Assembly (NCBI GenBank): GCA_963827855.1
Contig: CAWHBY010000001.1
Coordinates: 372,001 to 436,000 of the forward strand
DNA length: 64,000 nt
Direction of reading: 5' to 3'
From: DTPU01 sp963827855
GTDB lineage: Bacteria; Planctomycetota; Phycisphaerae; Sedimentisphaerales; Anaerobacaceae
The translations under genes and the position numbers were made by a program. The notes beneath the pieces were generated by a model that did not search any database, was not told the origin of the DNA, and worked only from the letters and a program-made list of their open reading frames with translations. Positions 46,066 to 55,647 of this stretch are shown here, piece by piece. Position 1 is the first letter of the stretch; every line of letters begins with the position of its first letter.

Positions 46066-48063
46066 ATGAGGTCATCATTGAATCGATCCTGTCGTTGGCT
46101 GGCGTTGGCTATCGCCGGCTGCTGTTGTTTGTTCACTGCACGCACCTGGGCCGCGGATTGGGCGCAATGGCAGGGACCCAACCGCGACGGCAAGTCCGCG
46201 GACACGGGCCTGCTCAAGGAATGGCCCAAAGAGGGTCCGCCTCTCGCGTGGAGAATCGACAAACTCGGTGGGGGCGACAGCGCTCCATCGGTCGTTGCCG
46301 GACGGGTTTACGGCATGAGCCATCGCGGCGCCGATGAAGTCGTCTGGGCCCTGTCCGAGAAGGACGGAAGTGAAGTCTGGGTGACCCGCATCGGCCCGGC
46401 ATTTGCCCAACGAGTATCGCAGTCGAAGGAGGGGCCGTCGTGCACGCCGACCGTCGATGGCGGACGCCTCTACGTCGAGGGCATGGGCGGCATTGTGGCG
46501 TGTCTGCAGGCCCAAGACGGCAAGATCGTCTGGCAGCGCAGCCTGACAGAGGATCTCGGCGGGCGTATGCCCATGTGGAGCTACCGCGAATCGCCGCTCG
46601 TTGATGGCGACAAAGTCATCGTCACCCCGGGCGGGGCAGATGCGATCCTGGTGGCCCTGAACAAGCTGACCGGCGAGACGATCTGGAAGGCCAAGATGCC
46701 TGACAGCCCGGCCGGCGATTCTGGAGCCCGCGGCGGTTCTGGCGGTGGTCGAGGGGGTCCCGGCGGTCCGGGTAATGCCGCCGGTGGACCCGCTGGCGGT
46801 CGAGGCGGACCCGCCGGTGGTTCGGCTGCCGGGGTCACCGGGACCAAGGATCCGGGCCTGTTCTCGAGCGAGCATTTCTCGATGACCGCGTTTTCCTGCA
46901 AGATTCCCAACGGCAAGTATCTCGCGAAGCTCTACTTTGCGGAGACGTACCAAGGCATCACTGGGCCAGGGCAGCGAGTCTTTTCCCTCAATGTCCAGGG
47001 GCAGGAAATCAAGGATTTTGACGTTTGGGCGAAGGCAGGCGGTCCCAATCGCGCCTATATTGAAACTGTACCCGTGGACGTGACCAATGGAGCGTTCCGA
47101 GTTGTCTTCACGCCCAAGGTCGAAAACCCGGCCATTAAGGCGATTGAAATCCTTCCGCAGGCAGAAGGTACGCCATCTGGCGCGACGATAGTTCGGATCA
47201 AGGCCGGTTCGGCCGCAGCATTCACGGATTCCAGCGGCAATGTCTGGCAGCCGGATCAGGGATTTGAGGGAGGCATGACGAATCCGATGACCGGCGGTTC
47301 AGGAGCAGGCGCTGGCGGCTTTGCCGGTCCTCCCGGCGGTGGTCAAGCGGGTCCAGGCGGCTTTGGCGGCGGTCGAGGCGGCCCCGGCGGTTTCGGCGGC
47401 CTCGGCGGCCCTGGAGCGGCCTATGCCTCGCCTATCGCCATCGACTTTGACGGGCAGCGTCAGTACGTGCAAATGACTGCAAGAGCGCTTATCGGAGTCG
47501 CGGCATCTGATGGCAAGTTCCTCTGGCGGTATGACAAACCCGCCAACGGAATGGGTCTTAACTGCACGACGCCGATCTACCACGATGGGACGGTTTTCGC
47601 CTCCTCCGCCTATGGCGCAGGCGCCGGGTTGGTCAGGCTGAGCAAGGATGCGAATGGCGCTGTCAAGGCCGAGGAAGTCCATGCCACCACGGACATGCAG
47701 AACCACCACGGCGGCACGATCCTCCTCGATGGCTGCCTCTACGGCGCCAGCGGCGGCAATGAGGGCGGCGCCCTCGTCTGTCTCGACTTCAAGACCGGCA
47801 AGGTGCTGTGGGACCAGCGGGCCAGCGTGGGTCGTCGCGCGAAAGGTTCGCTGGCCCTGGCGGACGGCCGACTCTACTACCGTATGGAGGACGGTGCCGT
47901 GCTCCTGATCGAGCCGAACCCGCAGCAGTACGTCGAGCGGGGTCGTTTTGAACAGCCGGATCGCACCAGGCTGCCGGCCTGGGCGCATCCGGTCGTTGCC
48001 AATGGAAGGCTGTACGTGCGCGATCAGGATGTGCTGTTCTGCTACGATGTCAAAGCAAAGTAA
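46066..48063 (+). CDS. PQQ-like propeller with malectin-like domain between Gly-rich linkers
   Basis: The product has 665 residues. The ATG at 46066 follows AGAGGAGTCCT; earlier in-frame ATGs at 46045 and 46051 lack spacing. Signal peptide, then ADWAQWQGPNRDGK and propeller blades GSEVWVTRIG, GKIVWQRSLT and GETIWKAKMP. A Gly-rich linker (about 225-265) follows, then a malectin-like domain (about 265-385, YLAKLYFAETYQG, FSLNVQGQEIKDFDV). A second Gly-rich linker (about 410-455) precedes the remaining blades (GKFLWRYDKP, GKVLWDQRASV). The malectin-like domain is therefore inserted in the propeller, which suggests a carbohydrate-binding element hung from one blade. It belongs to the exported run 43.5-54.6 kb. 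Confidence 0.85.
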   Translation: MRSSLNRSCRWLALAIAGCCCLFTARTWAADWAQWQGPNRDGKSADTGLLKEWPKEGPPLAWRIDKLGGGDSAPSVVAGRVYGMSHRGADEVVWALSEKDGSEVWVTRIGPAFAQRVSQSKEGPSCTPTVDGGRLYVEGMGGIVACLQAQDGKIVWQRSLTEDLGGRMPMWSYRESPLVDGDKVIVTPGGADAILVALNKLTGETIWKAKMPDSPAGDSGARGGSGGGRGGPGGPGNAAGGPAGGRGGPAGGSAAGVTGTKDPGLFSSEHFSMTAFSCKIPNGKYLAKLYFAETYQGITGPGQRVFSLNVQGQEIKDFDVWAKAGGPNRAYIETVPVDVTNGAFRVVFTPKVENPAIKAIEILPQAEGTPSGATIVRIKAGSAAAFTDSSGNVWQPDQGFEGGMTNPMTGGSGAGAGGFAGPPGGGQAGPGGFGGGRGGPGGFGGLGGPGAAYASPIAIDFDGQRQYVQMTARALIGVAASDGKFLWRYDKPANGMGLNCTTPIYHDGTVFASSAYGAGAGLVRLSKDANGAVKAEEVHATTDMQNHHGGTILLDGCLYGASGGNEGGALVCLDFKTGKVLWDQRASVGRRAKGSLALADGRLYYRMEDGAVLLIEPNPQQYVERGRFEQPDRTRLPAWAHPVVANGRLYVRDQDVLFCYDVKAK

Positions 48064-48084
48064 CGAGTCCCGGAGGTTACGACC

Positions 48085-49908
48085 ATGTCACGGGGAAACG
48101 ATGGAAATGCTGAGAGGATCTGCCCGAAGACCGGGCGTCGTGTCAAACGGGCAAGGGAACACCGCTGGGCGTCTTGGACGCTGCCCTTCGTGGGGCTGGC
48201 GTCACTGCTGTGGTTCCTGATACGTGTGATCCCCAAACCCTCGCGTGCTACCTATCCATGCCAGCGCACAGCCTTTCCCCTGGCCTCGGGTTTCGTGGTG
48301 TGGCTGACGGGTATCGTCGTATCGAGCCTGGCGTATCGCAAGGCCAAGTGTCTGGCAGGCCGAGCCCGCTACGTGGCTGCCGCACTCTGTGCGGTGGGGG
48401 CAGTGGCAGCCATCTGGTGGTCGATCAGTATCACCGCCGACACCGGCGCTCGTGCGGCCTTTGTACCTATCGATCTACCCAATAGCCCGATCGGTACCGG
48501 CAGGGGCATCTATCCCGGCCGGGTCGCATGGATACACGATCCAAACGCAACGAAGTGGGACGGTGTGACCGGATTCTGGTGGGAAGACCGGAATCTGGAT
48601 CAGCGGGTGGTGGACCAAATGGTCTCACGTGCAATTCGGACCCTGGCCGGGCAGCAGGTTGATGCAGCCGCCTGGGACGCGATCTTCCGCTACTTCAATC
48701 GCACTCACGGTGCCGGTGACGTCGGCTACAAGCCGGGCGAGAAGATCGCAATCAAGATCAACCTGAACGCGGAGGGATACGGCCCTGCTTATGACACCCG
48801 CGGCGGCAACGGCCGCATGCCAAGCCCGCAGATGGTTCATTCCCTCCTTGCCCAACTCTTCGACAACGTGCATGTCTCTGGGGCAGACGTCACCATTTAT
48901 GATGCCTCGCGGGCCATTGCCGATCCGCTCTACAACCGGATCCACGGGGATGCGGACCCGAATTTCCAGGGCGTGAGGTTCGTTGCCAATACCACGGGCA
49001 ACGGCCGCATTGGTGCGGTCTACGACCCCGCTTATCCCGTCCACTTCGCTAATCCAAGTGTGAGCCCCGCGAACAATGCCACGGCCTATCTGCCAACCTA
49101 CGTGACCGAAGCCAAATATCTGATCAATATAGCCCCGCTCTCGGGGCATAGCATGTACGGTTTTACCGCGAGCGGCAAGAACTGGTTTGGCTCGGTCTAT
49201 TGGCGGACGAATGCCAATTATATGGTGTGGAACGGTGGCTGGACGCCCTTCCCCTTGCACAACTTCGGTCTTCGCAATAATCCCATGGGCTCCTACAACC
49301 CCATTGTCGATCTCATTGGCCACCCCCAACTCGGCGGTAAGACGCTGCTGTTCCTGGTGGATGGTCTCTATGGTTCCGACAACGCGATCACCAGGGTGCT
49401 CCGCTTCAGTTCCTTTGGCAACCATTGGACCGCCAGCGTGTTTGCGTCGCAGGACTCCACTGCCATCGATTCGGTCATGTTGGACTTCCTCCGGAATGAA
49501 CCGCTGCTGAACACCAACTGCTCCGGCCAAGGCGTGGACAATTACCTCCACGAGGCAGCCCAGGCGGACAATCCGCCCTCACGCAGCTTCTACGACCCCG
49601 GCAGCACGGGATCTCGTCTGGCCAGTCTCGGCGTGCACGAGCACTGGAATAACGCTACTGCCAGGCAATACAGTCGCAACCTCGACCCCAACGGAACTGG
49701 GATTGAGCTGGCCACAGAACCCAATCTTGTCGGCGACGTCAACGGTGATCACGGTGTGGACGCCAATGACCTCGCGGTCCTCACCGCCGCGATGGGAAGC
49801 CACCCCGGAGACGCCAATTGGAATCCTAGCTGTGATATTTCAATGCCCAGCGACGGAGTCATCGATGAGATGGACCAGGCCATTTTTCTGGATCACTGGC
49901 ATGAGTAG
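48085..49908 (+). CDS. DUF362 protein with N-terminal membrane helices and dockerin-like tail
   Basis: The product has 607 residues. The ATG at 48085 follows CCGGAGGTTACGACC. The N-terminus has a CPKTG motif and three hydrophobic segments (about 28-48, 70-85, 92-115). The DUF362 region (about 130-510) has the GEKIAIKINLN and YLINIAPLSGHSMYGFTASGKNWFG patterns. The last 60 residues are a dockerin/EF-hand type: GDVNGDHGVDANDLA and CDISMPSDGVIDEMDQ. DUF362 is of unknown function, often with ferredoxin domains, absent here. The dockerin-like tail may attach it to a surface partner. It sits between a PQQ-like and a CotH gene. Confidence 0.82.
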   Translation: MSRGNDGNAERICPKTGRRVKRAREHRWASWTLPFVGLASLLWFLIRVIPKPSRATYPCQRTAFPLASGFVVWLTGIVVSSLAYRKAKCLAGRARYVAAALCAVGAVAAIWWSISITADTGARAAFVPIDLPNSPIGTGRGIYPGRVAWIHDPNATKWDGVTGFWWEDRNLDQRVVDQMVSRAIRTLAGQQVDAAAWDAIFRYFNRTHGAGDVGYKPGEKIAIKINLNAEGYGPAYDTRGGNGRMPSPQMVHSLLAQLFDNVHVSGADVTIYDASRAIADPLYNRIHGDADPNFQGVRFVANTTGNGRIGAVYDPAYPVHFANPSVSPANNATAYLPTYVTEAKYLINIAPLSGHSMYGFTASGKNWFGSVYWRTNANYMVWNGGWTPFPLHNFGLRNNPMGSYNPIVDLIGHPQLGGKTLLFLVDGLYGSDNAITRVLRFSSFGNHWTASVFASQDSTAIDSVMLDFLRNEPLLNTNCSGQGVDNYLHEAAQADNPPSRSFYDPGSTGSRLASLGVHEHWNNATARQYSRNLDPNGTGIELATEPNLVGDVNGDHGVDANDLAVLTAAMGSHPGDANWNPSCDISMPSDGVIDEMDQAIFLDHWHE

Positions 49909-50048
49909 ACTTGACCCTGCGGTTCAATACCGAGGATCAGCAGGCAAGACCTATATGAAAATACGCTTAGGCGACATAGCCGGGTGAGTTCAAATGGGCA
50001 ATGGCGGATCCGCAGCCTGCGCATAGGAATACCGGAAAGGAAGAGACT

Positions 50049-53000
50049 GTGTTGAAGATCGAGATCGGGTCGATGAAGAGGCTAGTGACGTTGCTTATGG
50101 CAGCACTGGGCATTCTCCAAGTGACACTGGAGGCCCAGGCCGGGCCCGCCGTCGCGATCAATGAACTGATGGCCTCCAACGCCGCCGCGAAGAAGGACGG
50201 TCAGGGCCAGTATGACGATTGGATCGAGATCTACAACGCAGGCGCCACGGCGGTCGACCTTGGCGGCATGTACCTGACCGACGACGTGAACAGGCCGACC
50301 CAGTGGCAGTTCTCAGTGTCAAACCCTGCCTTGACGACGATCCCTCCGGCTGGCTACCTGTTGGTCTGGGCTGACGGCGACACCCAGGATGCGGGCCTGC
50401 ACGCCAGCTTCAAGCTTAGTTCTCAGGGGGAAAGCGTAGCCCTCTTTGCCAGCGACGGCGTGACGCTGATCGACAGTGTGGACTTCCCGCAGTTGGCCGC
50501 AGACGTCTCCTATGGCCGCTATCCCGACGCCAATGAGGGATGGCAGTACTTTGGCGTCTCGACCCCTGGCCTGAAGAACCAGGAGGGCTATGGCGGCCTG
50601 GTCGAAGAGGTCATGTTCAGCCAGCCGCATGGTTTCTTCAAGGAGGCGATTGCCGTCAGCTTCACCTGCGCTACGCCCGATGCGGCCATCTACTACACAC
50701 TCGACGCCAGCGAGCCGGGCGTGCTGTCCGGCAAGACCCGCTCGGGGACGCTCTGCACGGGCCCCATCCCCATCAGCAAGACCACCTGCCTGCGGGCAGT
50801 GGCCATCAAGCAGGGATGGAGGTCCTCTGGTGTAGTCACGCAAACCTACCTCTTCATCGCGGACGTCCTGCAGCAGTCACCCACGGGCGCAAAGCCTGCC
50901 GCAGGCTGGCCTGAGCCTGTCACCGGCGGGGGCGGCTCTCCGTGGGGTGGCTGGGGCAGCAGTGTCCAAATCATCGACTACGGGATAGACCCGGACGTGC
51001 TCAATGACGCACGGTACAAGGGCCTGGTCGGCGATGCGCTGCTGGCCATCCCGACGATCTCCCTGGTGACTCCTCTGCCAAACCTGTTCAACTCGGGTAC
51101 TGGCATCTACGTCAACGCCTTGCAGGATGGCATAGAATGGGAGCGTCCGGTCTCGGTTGAGATGATCTATCCGGACGGCGACGAGGGGTTCCAGATCAAC
51201 GCCGGCCTGCGGATCAGGGGCGGATACGGCAGGATGGGCGACAATCCCAAGCATGCCTTCCGCCTGTTCTTCAGAGCGGAGTACGGTGCCGCAGAGCTGC
51301 GTTACCCCCTCTTTGGCGACGAAGGGGTGGATCACTTTGAGAAAGTGGACCTGCGCTGCGAGAACAACTACTCTTGGTCCTTCAAGGGCAGTCAGGGCGA
51401 CGACAACGGCAGCAAGAACACCATGCTCCGCGAGGTCTTCTCCCGCGATCTGCAAGGAGCAGCAGGCCAGCCCTACACCCGCAGCCGCTACTACCATCTC
51501 TACCTCGACGGCCAGTACTGGGGTATCTACGAGACCCAGGAGCGGGCAGAGGCCAGGTACGCGGCCTCCTACTTCGGCTACACCAGTGAGGACTACGACG
51601 TGGTCAAGGTCGACTCGGGCCCGGGCATGCCCTACACCGTCACCACCACGGACGGCACCATGGATGCCTACAATCGCCTCTGGTCCGCCGCGGTCAAGGG
51701 CTTTACCACGGACGCCGCATACTGCGGGGTGCAAGGCCTCAATGCGGATGGATCCGCGAATCCCAAGGCGGAGCGGTTGGTCGATGTCGACAACCTGATC
51801 GACTACATGCTCTGCACGTTCTTTGTGGGCGACTTCGATGCACCCGTCACCAACTTCCAGCAGAACAACCGGCCCAACAACTTCTACGCCATCTACAACC
51901 GCACAGTCCCCGATGGTTTCAAGTTCTTCAGGCATGATTCAGAGCATACGCTCTTCAATGTCAACGAGAACCGGACAGGCCCCTATCCCTGTGGATCACA
52001 GGCCCAGTACTTCAATCCCCAGTGGCTGCACCAGCAGTTGGCAGCGAACGCCGAGTACCGCATGCGGTTTTCGGATCGCGTGTACAGGCACTTCTTCAAC
52101 GAGGGCCCCATGACGTCCGAAGCTGCGGTCCGGCTGCTGACCAGCCGCAAGGACACCATTGACCTGGCGATCATCGCGGAGTCCGCCCGCTGGGGTGACG
52201 CCAAGGTGTCGAAGCCTAGGACCAAGGACGATGATTGGTTGCCCCAGGTACGTCTTCTGCTCAACGACTACTTCCCCAAGCGGACCGCCAACGTCCTTGC
52301 CCAGTTCAAGGCCAAAGGCTGGTATCCGGCTGTCGACGCGCCCTCCTTCAACCAGCATGGCGGCTCAGTCGATACCTCCTTCAGCCTGGTCATGGCTGCA
52401 CCCAAGGGCGACCTCTACTACAGTCTTGATGGCGGGGACCCGCGTCTTGCTGGTGGTGCCCTCAACCCTGGTGCGATTCGGTATACGGGCCCCGTTACGC
52501 TGACGCAGTCGTGTCACGTCAAGGCGCGTGCGAGGCTCGGCACTGACTGGAGCGCAGCCCACGAGGCGATCTTCGTCGTAGGGCCTGTCGCAGAGGGTCT
52601 GCGGATCTCCGAGATCATGTACCACCCCGCCAGCCAGGGCGATCCCAACGACCCCAACACTGAGTACATCGAGCTGACGAACATCGGGACCGAGACGATC
52701 AATCTCAGCCTGGTCCGGTTCACCAAGGGCATAGACTTCACCTTCCCCAGCATCGAGCTGGCACCCGGCGGCTGCTGCTTGGTCGTCAAGCACGCCGCGG
52801 CCTTTCAGGCCCGGTACGGTTCCGGACTGCCTGTCGCAGGGCAGTACTCGGGCAGCCTCGCCAACGACGGCGAGAAGATCGAGATCGTCGACGCCTTGGG
52901 CCGGACGCTCCAGGTCTTCATGTATGACGACGCGTGGTACTCTGCCACGGATGGCGGAGGGTACTCGCTGACGATCCTGGATGCTGCCAATCCCGACCTG

Positions 53001-53078
53001 CTGACATGGTCACAGGCCGACGCCTGGCAGGCGAGCACAGGATTGGGAGGCTCCCCCGGTGTCCTCGACGGCCACTGA
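50049..53078 (+). CDS. CotH-kinase-like protein with lamin-tail and chitobiase-like domains
   Basis: The product has 1,009 residues from the GTG at 50049 (AAGGAAGAGA upstream); an ATG at 50073 gives a cleaner signal peptide (MKRLVTLLMAALGILQ). Order: lamin-tail domain (about 35-165, INELMASNAAAKKDG and DWIEIYNAG); chitobiase C-terminal-like Ig domain (about 190-275); CotH domain (about 325-700, GLRIRGGYGRMG, FRHDSEHTLF); second chitobiase-like domain (about 740-830); and a second lamin-tail domain (about 840-990). CotH-like proteins are atypical kinases; here it is probably an exported adhesin or protein modifier. The duplication of both flanking domains is symmetrical. Confidence 0.88.
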   Translation: MLKIEIGSMKRLVTLLMAALGILQVTLEAQAGPAVAINELMASNAAAKKDGQGQYDDWIEIYNAGATAVDLGGMYLTDDVNRPTQWQFSVSNPALTTIPPAGYLLVWADGDTQDAGLHASFKLSSQGESVALFASDGVTLIDSVDFPQLAADVSYGRYPDANEGWQYFGVSTPGLKNQEGYGGLVEEVMFSQPHGFFKEAIAVSFTCATPDAAIYYTLDASEPGVLSGKTRSGTLCTGPIPISKTTCLRAVAIKQGWRSSGVVTQTYLFIADVLQQSPTGAKPAAGWPEPVTGGGGSPWGGWGSSVQIIDYGIDPDVLNDARYKGLVGDALLAIPTISLVTPLPNLFNSGTGIYVNALQDGIEWERPVSVEMIYPDGDEGFQINAGLRIRGGYGRMGDNPKHAFRLFFRAEYGAAELRYPLFGDEGVDHFEKVDLRCENNYSWSFKGSQGDDNGSKNTMLREVFSRDLQGAAGQPYTRSRYYHLYLDGQYWGIYETQERAEARYAASYFGYTSEDYDVVKVDSGPGMPYTVTTTDGTMDAYNRLWSAAVKGFTTDAAYCGVQGLNADGSANPKAERLVDVDNLIDYMLCTFFVGDFDAPVTNFQQNNRPNNFYAIYNRTVPDGFKFFRHDSEHTLFNVNENRTGPYPCGSQAQYFNPQWLHQQLAANAEYRMRFSDRVYRHFFNEGPMTSEAAVRLLTSRKDTIDLAIIAESARWGDAKVSKPRTKDDDWLPQVRLLLNDYFPKRTANVLAQFKAKGWYPAVDAPSFNQHGGSVDTSFSLVMAAPKGDLYYSLDGGDPRLAGGALNPGAIRYTGPVTLTQSCHVKARARLGTDWSAAHEAIFVVGPVAEGLRISEIMYHPASQGDPNDPNTEYIELTNIGTETINLSLVRFTKGIDFTFPSIELAPGGCCLVVKHAAAFQARYGSGLPVAGQYSGSLANDGEKIEIVDALGRTLQVFMYDDAWYSATDGGGYSLTILDAANPDLLTWSQADAWQASTGLGGSPGVLDGH

Positions 53079-53177
53079 GTGATTTCATTTGCCCTCTCGC
53101 GGCTCCGGCGATGGATCCGTGTGACGGTGTTAGGAGCAAGCATGTCGTGGTGACGAGTCTTCGAAAGGAGGAATGGA

Positions 53178-53837
53178 ATGCTGCGCTATATGGTTTGCTT
53201 GAGTGTGCTGACGGTCTGCAGTACAGCCGTAAGGGCGTCAGATGTCGCTGCCAACATTGCGATCAGGAATGCTTCCTTTGAGGCCCCGGCGATCGATCCG
53301 AACGCCTTTCCGGCTTGGCCTGCCATTGATGGCTGGCTCGAGCTGGACCTTGACGCGGGATCTCAGAATACGGGTGTCTTCGCCAATACCACGCCGGGCA
53401 GCGGGGATCACGTAGCCAACGCCGACGGCGAGCAACTGGCCTTCTTGGGATCTCAGCAGGGCAATGCCCTGGAGCAGGACGTGGCGGCGATCTACAGGGT
53501 TGGCTGTGAATACCGGCTGACCGTGGCGGTGGGCGTGTCCGCGCGGTTCCCGCCCTCAGATATCAAGCCGGTGGATACGATCGATCTGGTTCTTTACTAT
53601 CTCGATGTCAATCAACCCATGCACATCGCGCGTCTGACGATTGGGGCGAAAGGGCAATCCTCCACCCAATTGCGGGACTACACGGTAGTACTGGCAACCG
53701 TACACCCCGGCGACGCCTGGGCGGGCAAGACCATCGGCGTAGCGATCCGGGCCACGGGGGCCGCCGGCGGGTTCTGGGATCTGGACAACGTCCGCCTGGC
53801 CGAATCGTTGCCGCTGGTCCAGGGGCAAACGCCCTGA
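53178..53837 (+). CDS. Small exported beta-sandwich protein
   Basis: The product has 219 residues. The ATG at 53178 follows CGAAAGGAGGAATGGA. A signal peptide (MLRYMVCLSVLTVCSTAVRA) leads to a mature part beginning IAIRNASFEAPAIDPN, which resembles carbohydrate-binding jelly-roll proteins ('NxSFExP' start, ending FWDLDNVRLAESLP). No PEP-CTERM tail is present. It probably binds a glycan. The next pseudopilin follows 21 bases later. Confidence 0.75.
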   Translation: MLRYMVCLSVLTVCSTAVRASDVAANIAIRNASFEAPAIDPNAFPAWPAIDGWLELDLDAGSQNTGVFANTTPGSGDHVANADGEQLAFLGSQQGNALEQDVAAIYRVGCEYRLTVAVGVSARFPPSDIKPVDTIDLVLYYLDVNQPMHIARLTIGAKGQSSTQLRDYTVVLATVHPGDAWAGKTIGVAIRATGAAGGFWDLDNVRLAESLPLVQGQTP

Positions 53838-53858
53838 TTGACATGCGGCATTGGATCG

Positions 53859-54638
53859 ATGAATCGACAAGCGACAAGTGAACATCGAACCACCGAGGGC
53901 GGCTTTAGCCTGATCGAGCTGCTGGTGGTGATTGGCATTCTGGCTTTGCTGCTGGCGATCCTCTCGCCGGCCCTGACCGAGGCCCGGCACCGGGCCCGCC
54001 GAGCTGCCTGCGCCGCGAACCTCCGCCAGGTCGGCATGGCGATGCATCTCTATGCCCACGACTTTGACGACTCAATTCCATTCGGGCCGGCGGGCCGGCC
54101 GGTCACGGGCTCGAATTTCTACACGGTCACTGGAAACGTCACCAGCCTGTTGTCGCTCGAAGACGGCGAGCCGGTCGGATTGGGACTGTTGCTGAAGGAT
54201 TACCTGTCCCGCGAGCCGCTGGTGTTGTTCTGCCCCGGTGCCGATCAACCGTCGGAAGCCAAAGAGCAACTGGCCCGGGTGGGGTCCTCGCAGGCCCAGA
54301 GCGATTACTACTATCGCCATGCCTCGGTGGCCCTGCTGACGGGTAAGCCGCAGAGCTTCCACATTCGGCTGAGCAATCTGGGCAGTAACAGCAAAGGCCA
54401 ACCGATCGCCGCGCTGGTGACCGACGTGCAGTTCCTCGCACATCCCTCGTTAGCGGCATTTCAGGTGAAGACGCGAACGAGCCATCAGCGGAAGGCCAGC
54501 AATGTCCTCTTTGCCGCGGGCAACGTGTCTACCGTCCCCAACCGCGACGATACTCTCACGGTGAATGTCGGGACTGCCCCATACGACGCCCTCGAACGTA
54601 TCCTTACCATGTTCGAGCAAGCGGACGAACGCCGGTGA
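53859..54638 (+). CDS. Pseudopilin-like protein
   Basis: The product has 259 residues from the ATG at 53859. The prepilin site is GGFSLIELLVVIGILALLLAIL (about residues 14-34, F then E at +5). Mature strands include ANLRQVGMAMHLYAHDF and LVLFCPGADQ. The C-terminus has KASNVLFAAGNVSTV, a variant of the DUF1559 'H-x-G' ending without the final His-Val pair. It is the last gene of the exported run; about 480 bases without a clear gene follow. Confidence 0.82.
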   Translation: MNRQATSEHRTTEGGFSLIELLVVIGILALLLAILSPALTEARHRARRAACAANLRQVGMAMHLYAHDFDDSIPFGPAGRPVTGSNFYTVTGNVTSLLSLEDGEPVGLGLLLKDYLSREPLVLFCPGADQPSEAKEQLARVGSSQAQSDYYYRHASVALLTGKPQSFHIRLSNLGSNSKGQPIAALVTDVQFLAHPSLAAFQVKTRTSHQRKASNVLFAAGNVSTVPNRDDTLTVNVGTAPYDALERILTMFEQADERR

Positions 54639-55119
54639 CAGGTGTTCTCATACATGCCCATCGCAAGCTCCATCCGTGGAACCACGACGGCCTGGGTCTG
54701 CGTAGGGTACGGGACCCTGAAGGCGAGGTAGCTGGTGACCAGGGGGTCATTGAACATTGACCTGCTCCCCGAAAACCGGTCCATCCAGAATGAGGGGATT
54801 CTGCCAGACTCTCGTTCTTGGAAAGGCACGGATCACGGGTACTTCAGCCGAGCTGGCTGCCCAGGTTGGTCACAAGGCCAAAGGCCTACTCCATGGGAAG
54901 GTCCTCTACTTGCCCGGGACTATCGGGGGCGCATCTATCCGTTCCTTTCTGAATCCGGCTCTGAACGGTACATTAGAGTCGGTTCCGGCAAGCTGCGAAA
55001 GCCTGATCGAGGCAGCGATTTGGGTGCAAAGTGATGTGCATTGGCTGCTGGAAAGTGGGTGAAAGGCGGGGATTGTGGGTTGAATCGTCGGGCCCACGAG
55101 ATATTACTTGTGAGGCAGT
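54639..55119. other. Intergenic stretch, no supported gene
   Basis: Frames at 54757-55062 (plus) and within 54485-54829 (minus) are open, but neither has a ribosome site or recognisable motif. The segment probably holds the promoter of the sigma factor gene at 55120. No clear boxes are seen. Confidence 0.45.
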
Positions 55120-55647
55120 ATGAGTGAATCTCTCAGAACAAACGAGTTTCTACGCTACCTGATGGGGAACCAGAAGCGGATCTATGCCTTTATCCTGGCT
55201 ATGGTTCCGAATCATGAGGATGCCCAGGACCTCTTCCAGCAGACGGTCCTGGTGATGTGGTCCAGGTTCGACAGCTTCACCCCAGGGACGAGTTTCTCGG
55301 CCTGGGGGATCACGGTGGCCAGGTACCAGATTCTCAACGCTCGCAAGCGGTACTCCCAGGGGAGTCTACAATTCAGCGAGGCCGCCCTGGAACTGCTTCA
55401 GAGGGAGTCTGATCCGTTCGTCGACCAATTGGAGAGCCGAATGCAGGCACTGAGGGGGTGCGTCCGCAGGCTCAATCCCAGGGACTACGACCTCATCCGG
55501 CTCCGGTACGAGGACGAGATCGCCATCCGGGCGATCGCCGAGCGGGCCGGTCGGTCCGTTCAAAGTGTCTACAAGCGGATTGCTCGGATCCATGAGGCCT
55601 TGCTCCAGTGCGTCCGACGAGCCCTGAGCAAGGAGGAGCTTGCATGA
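55120..55647 (+). CDS. ECF RNA polymerase sigma factor of the FecR-linked type
   Basis: The product has 175 residues. The ATG at 55120 follows GTGAGGCAGT. Region 2 has RIYAFILAMVPNHEDAQDLFQQ and VMWSRFDSF; region 4 has LIRLRYEDEIAIRAIAERAGRSVQSVYKRIARI. It differs from the kinase-linked sigma factors at 26516 and 31308. It resembles the 'Rhodopirellula/Verrucomicrobium' family with SVQSVYKRI. The stop overlaps the next start by ATGA, as sigma/FecR-like pairs often do. Confidence 0.9.
   Translation: MSESLRTNEFLRYLMGNQKRIYAFILAMVPNHEDAQDLFQQTVLVMWSRFDSFTPGTSFSAWGITVARYQILNARKRYSQGSLQFSEAALELLQRESDPFVDQLESRMQALRGCVRRLNPRDYDLIRLRYEDEIAIRAIAERAGRSVQSVYKRIARIHEALLQCVRRALSKEELA

Noticed and set aside
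54757..55062. 101-codon plus-strand frame before the sigma factor
   Set aside because: It has no ribosome site and no recognisable motif; left as intergenic, though a small protein cannot be excluded.
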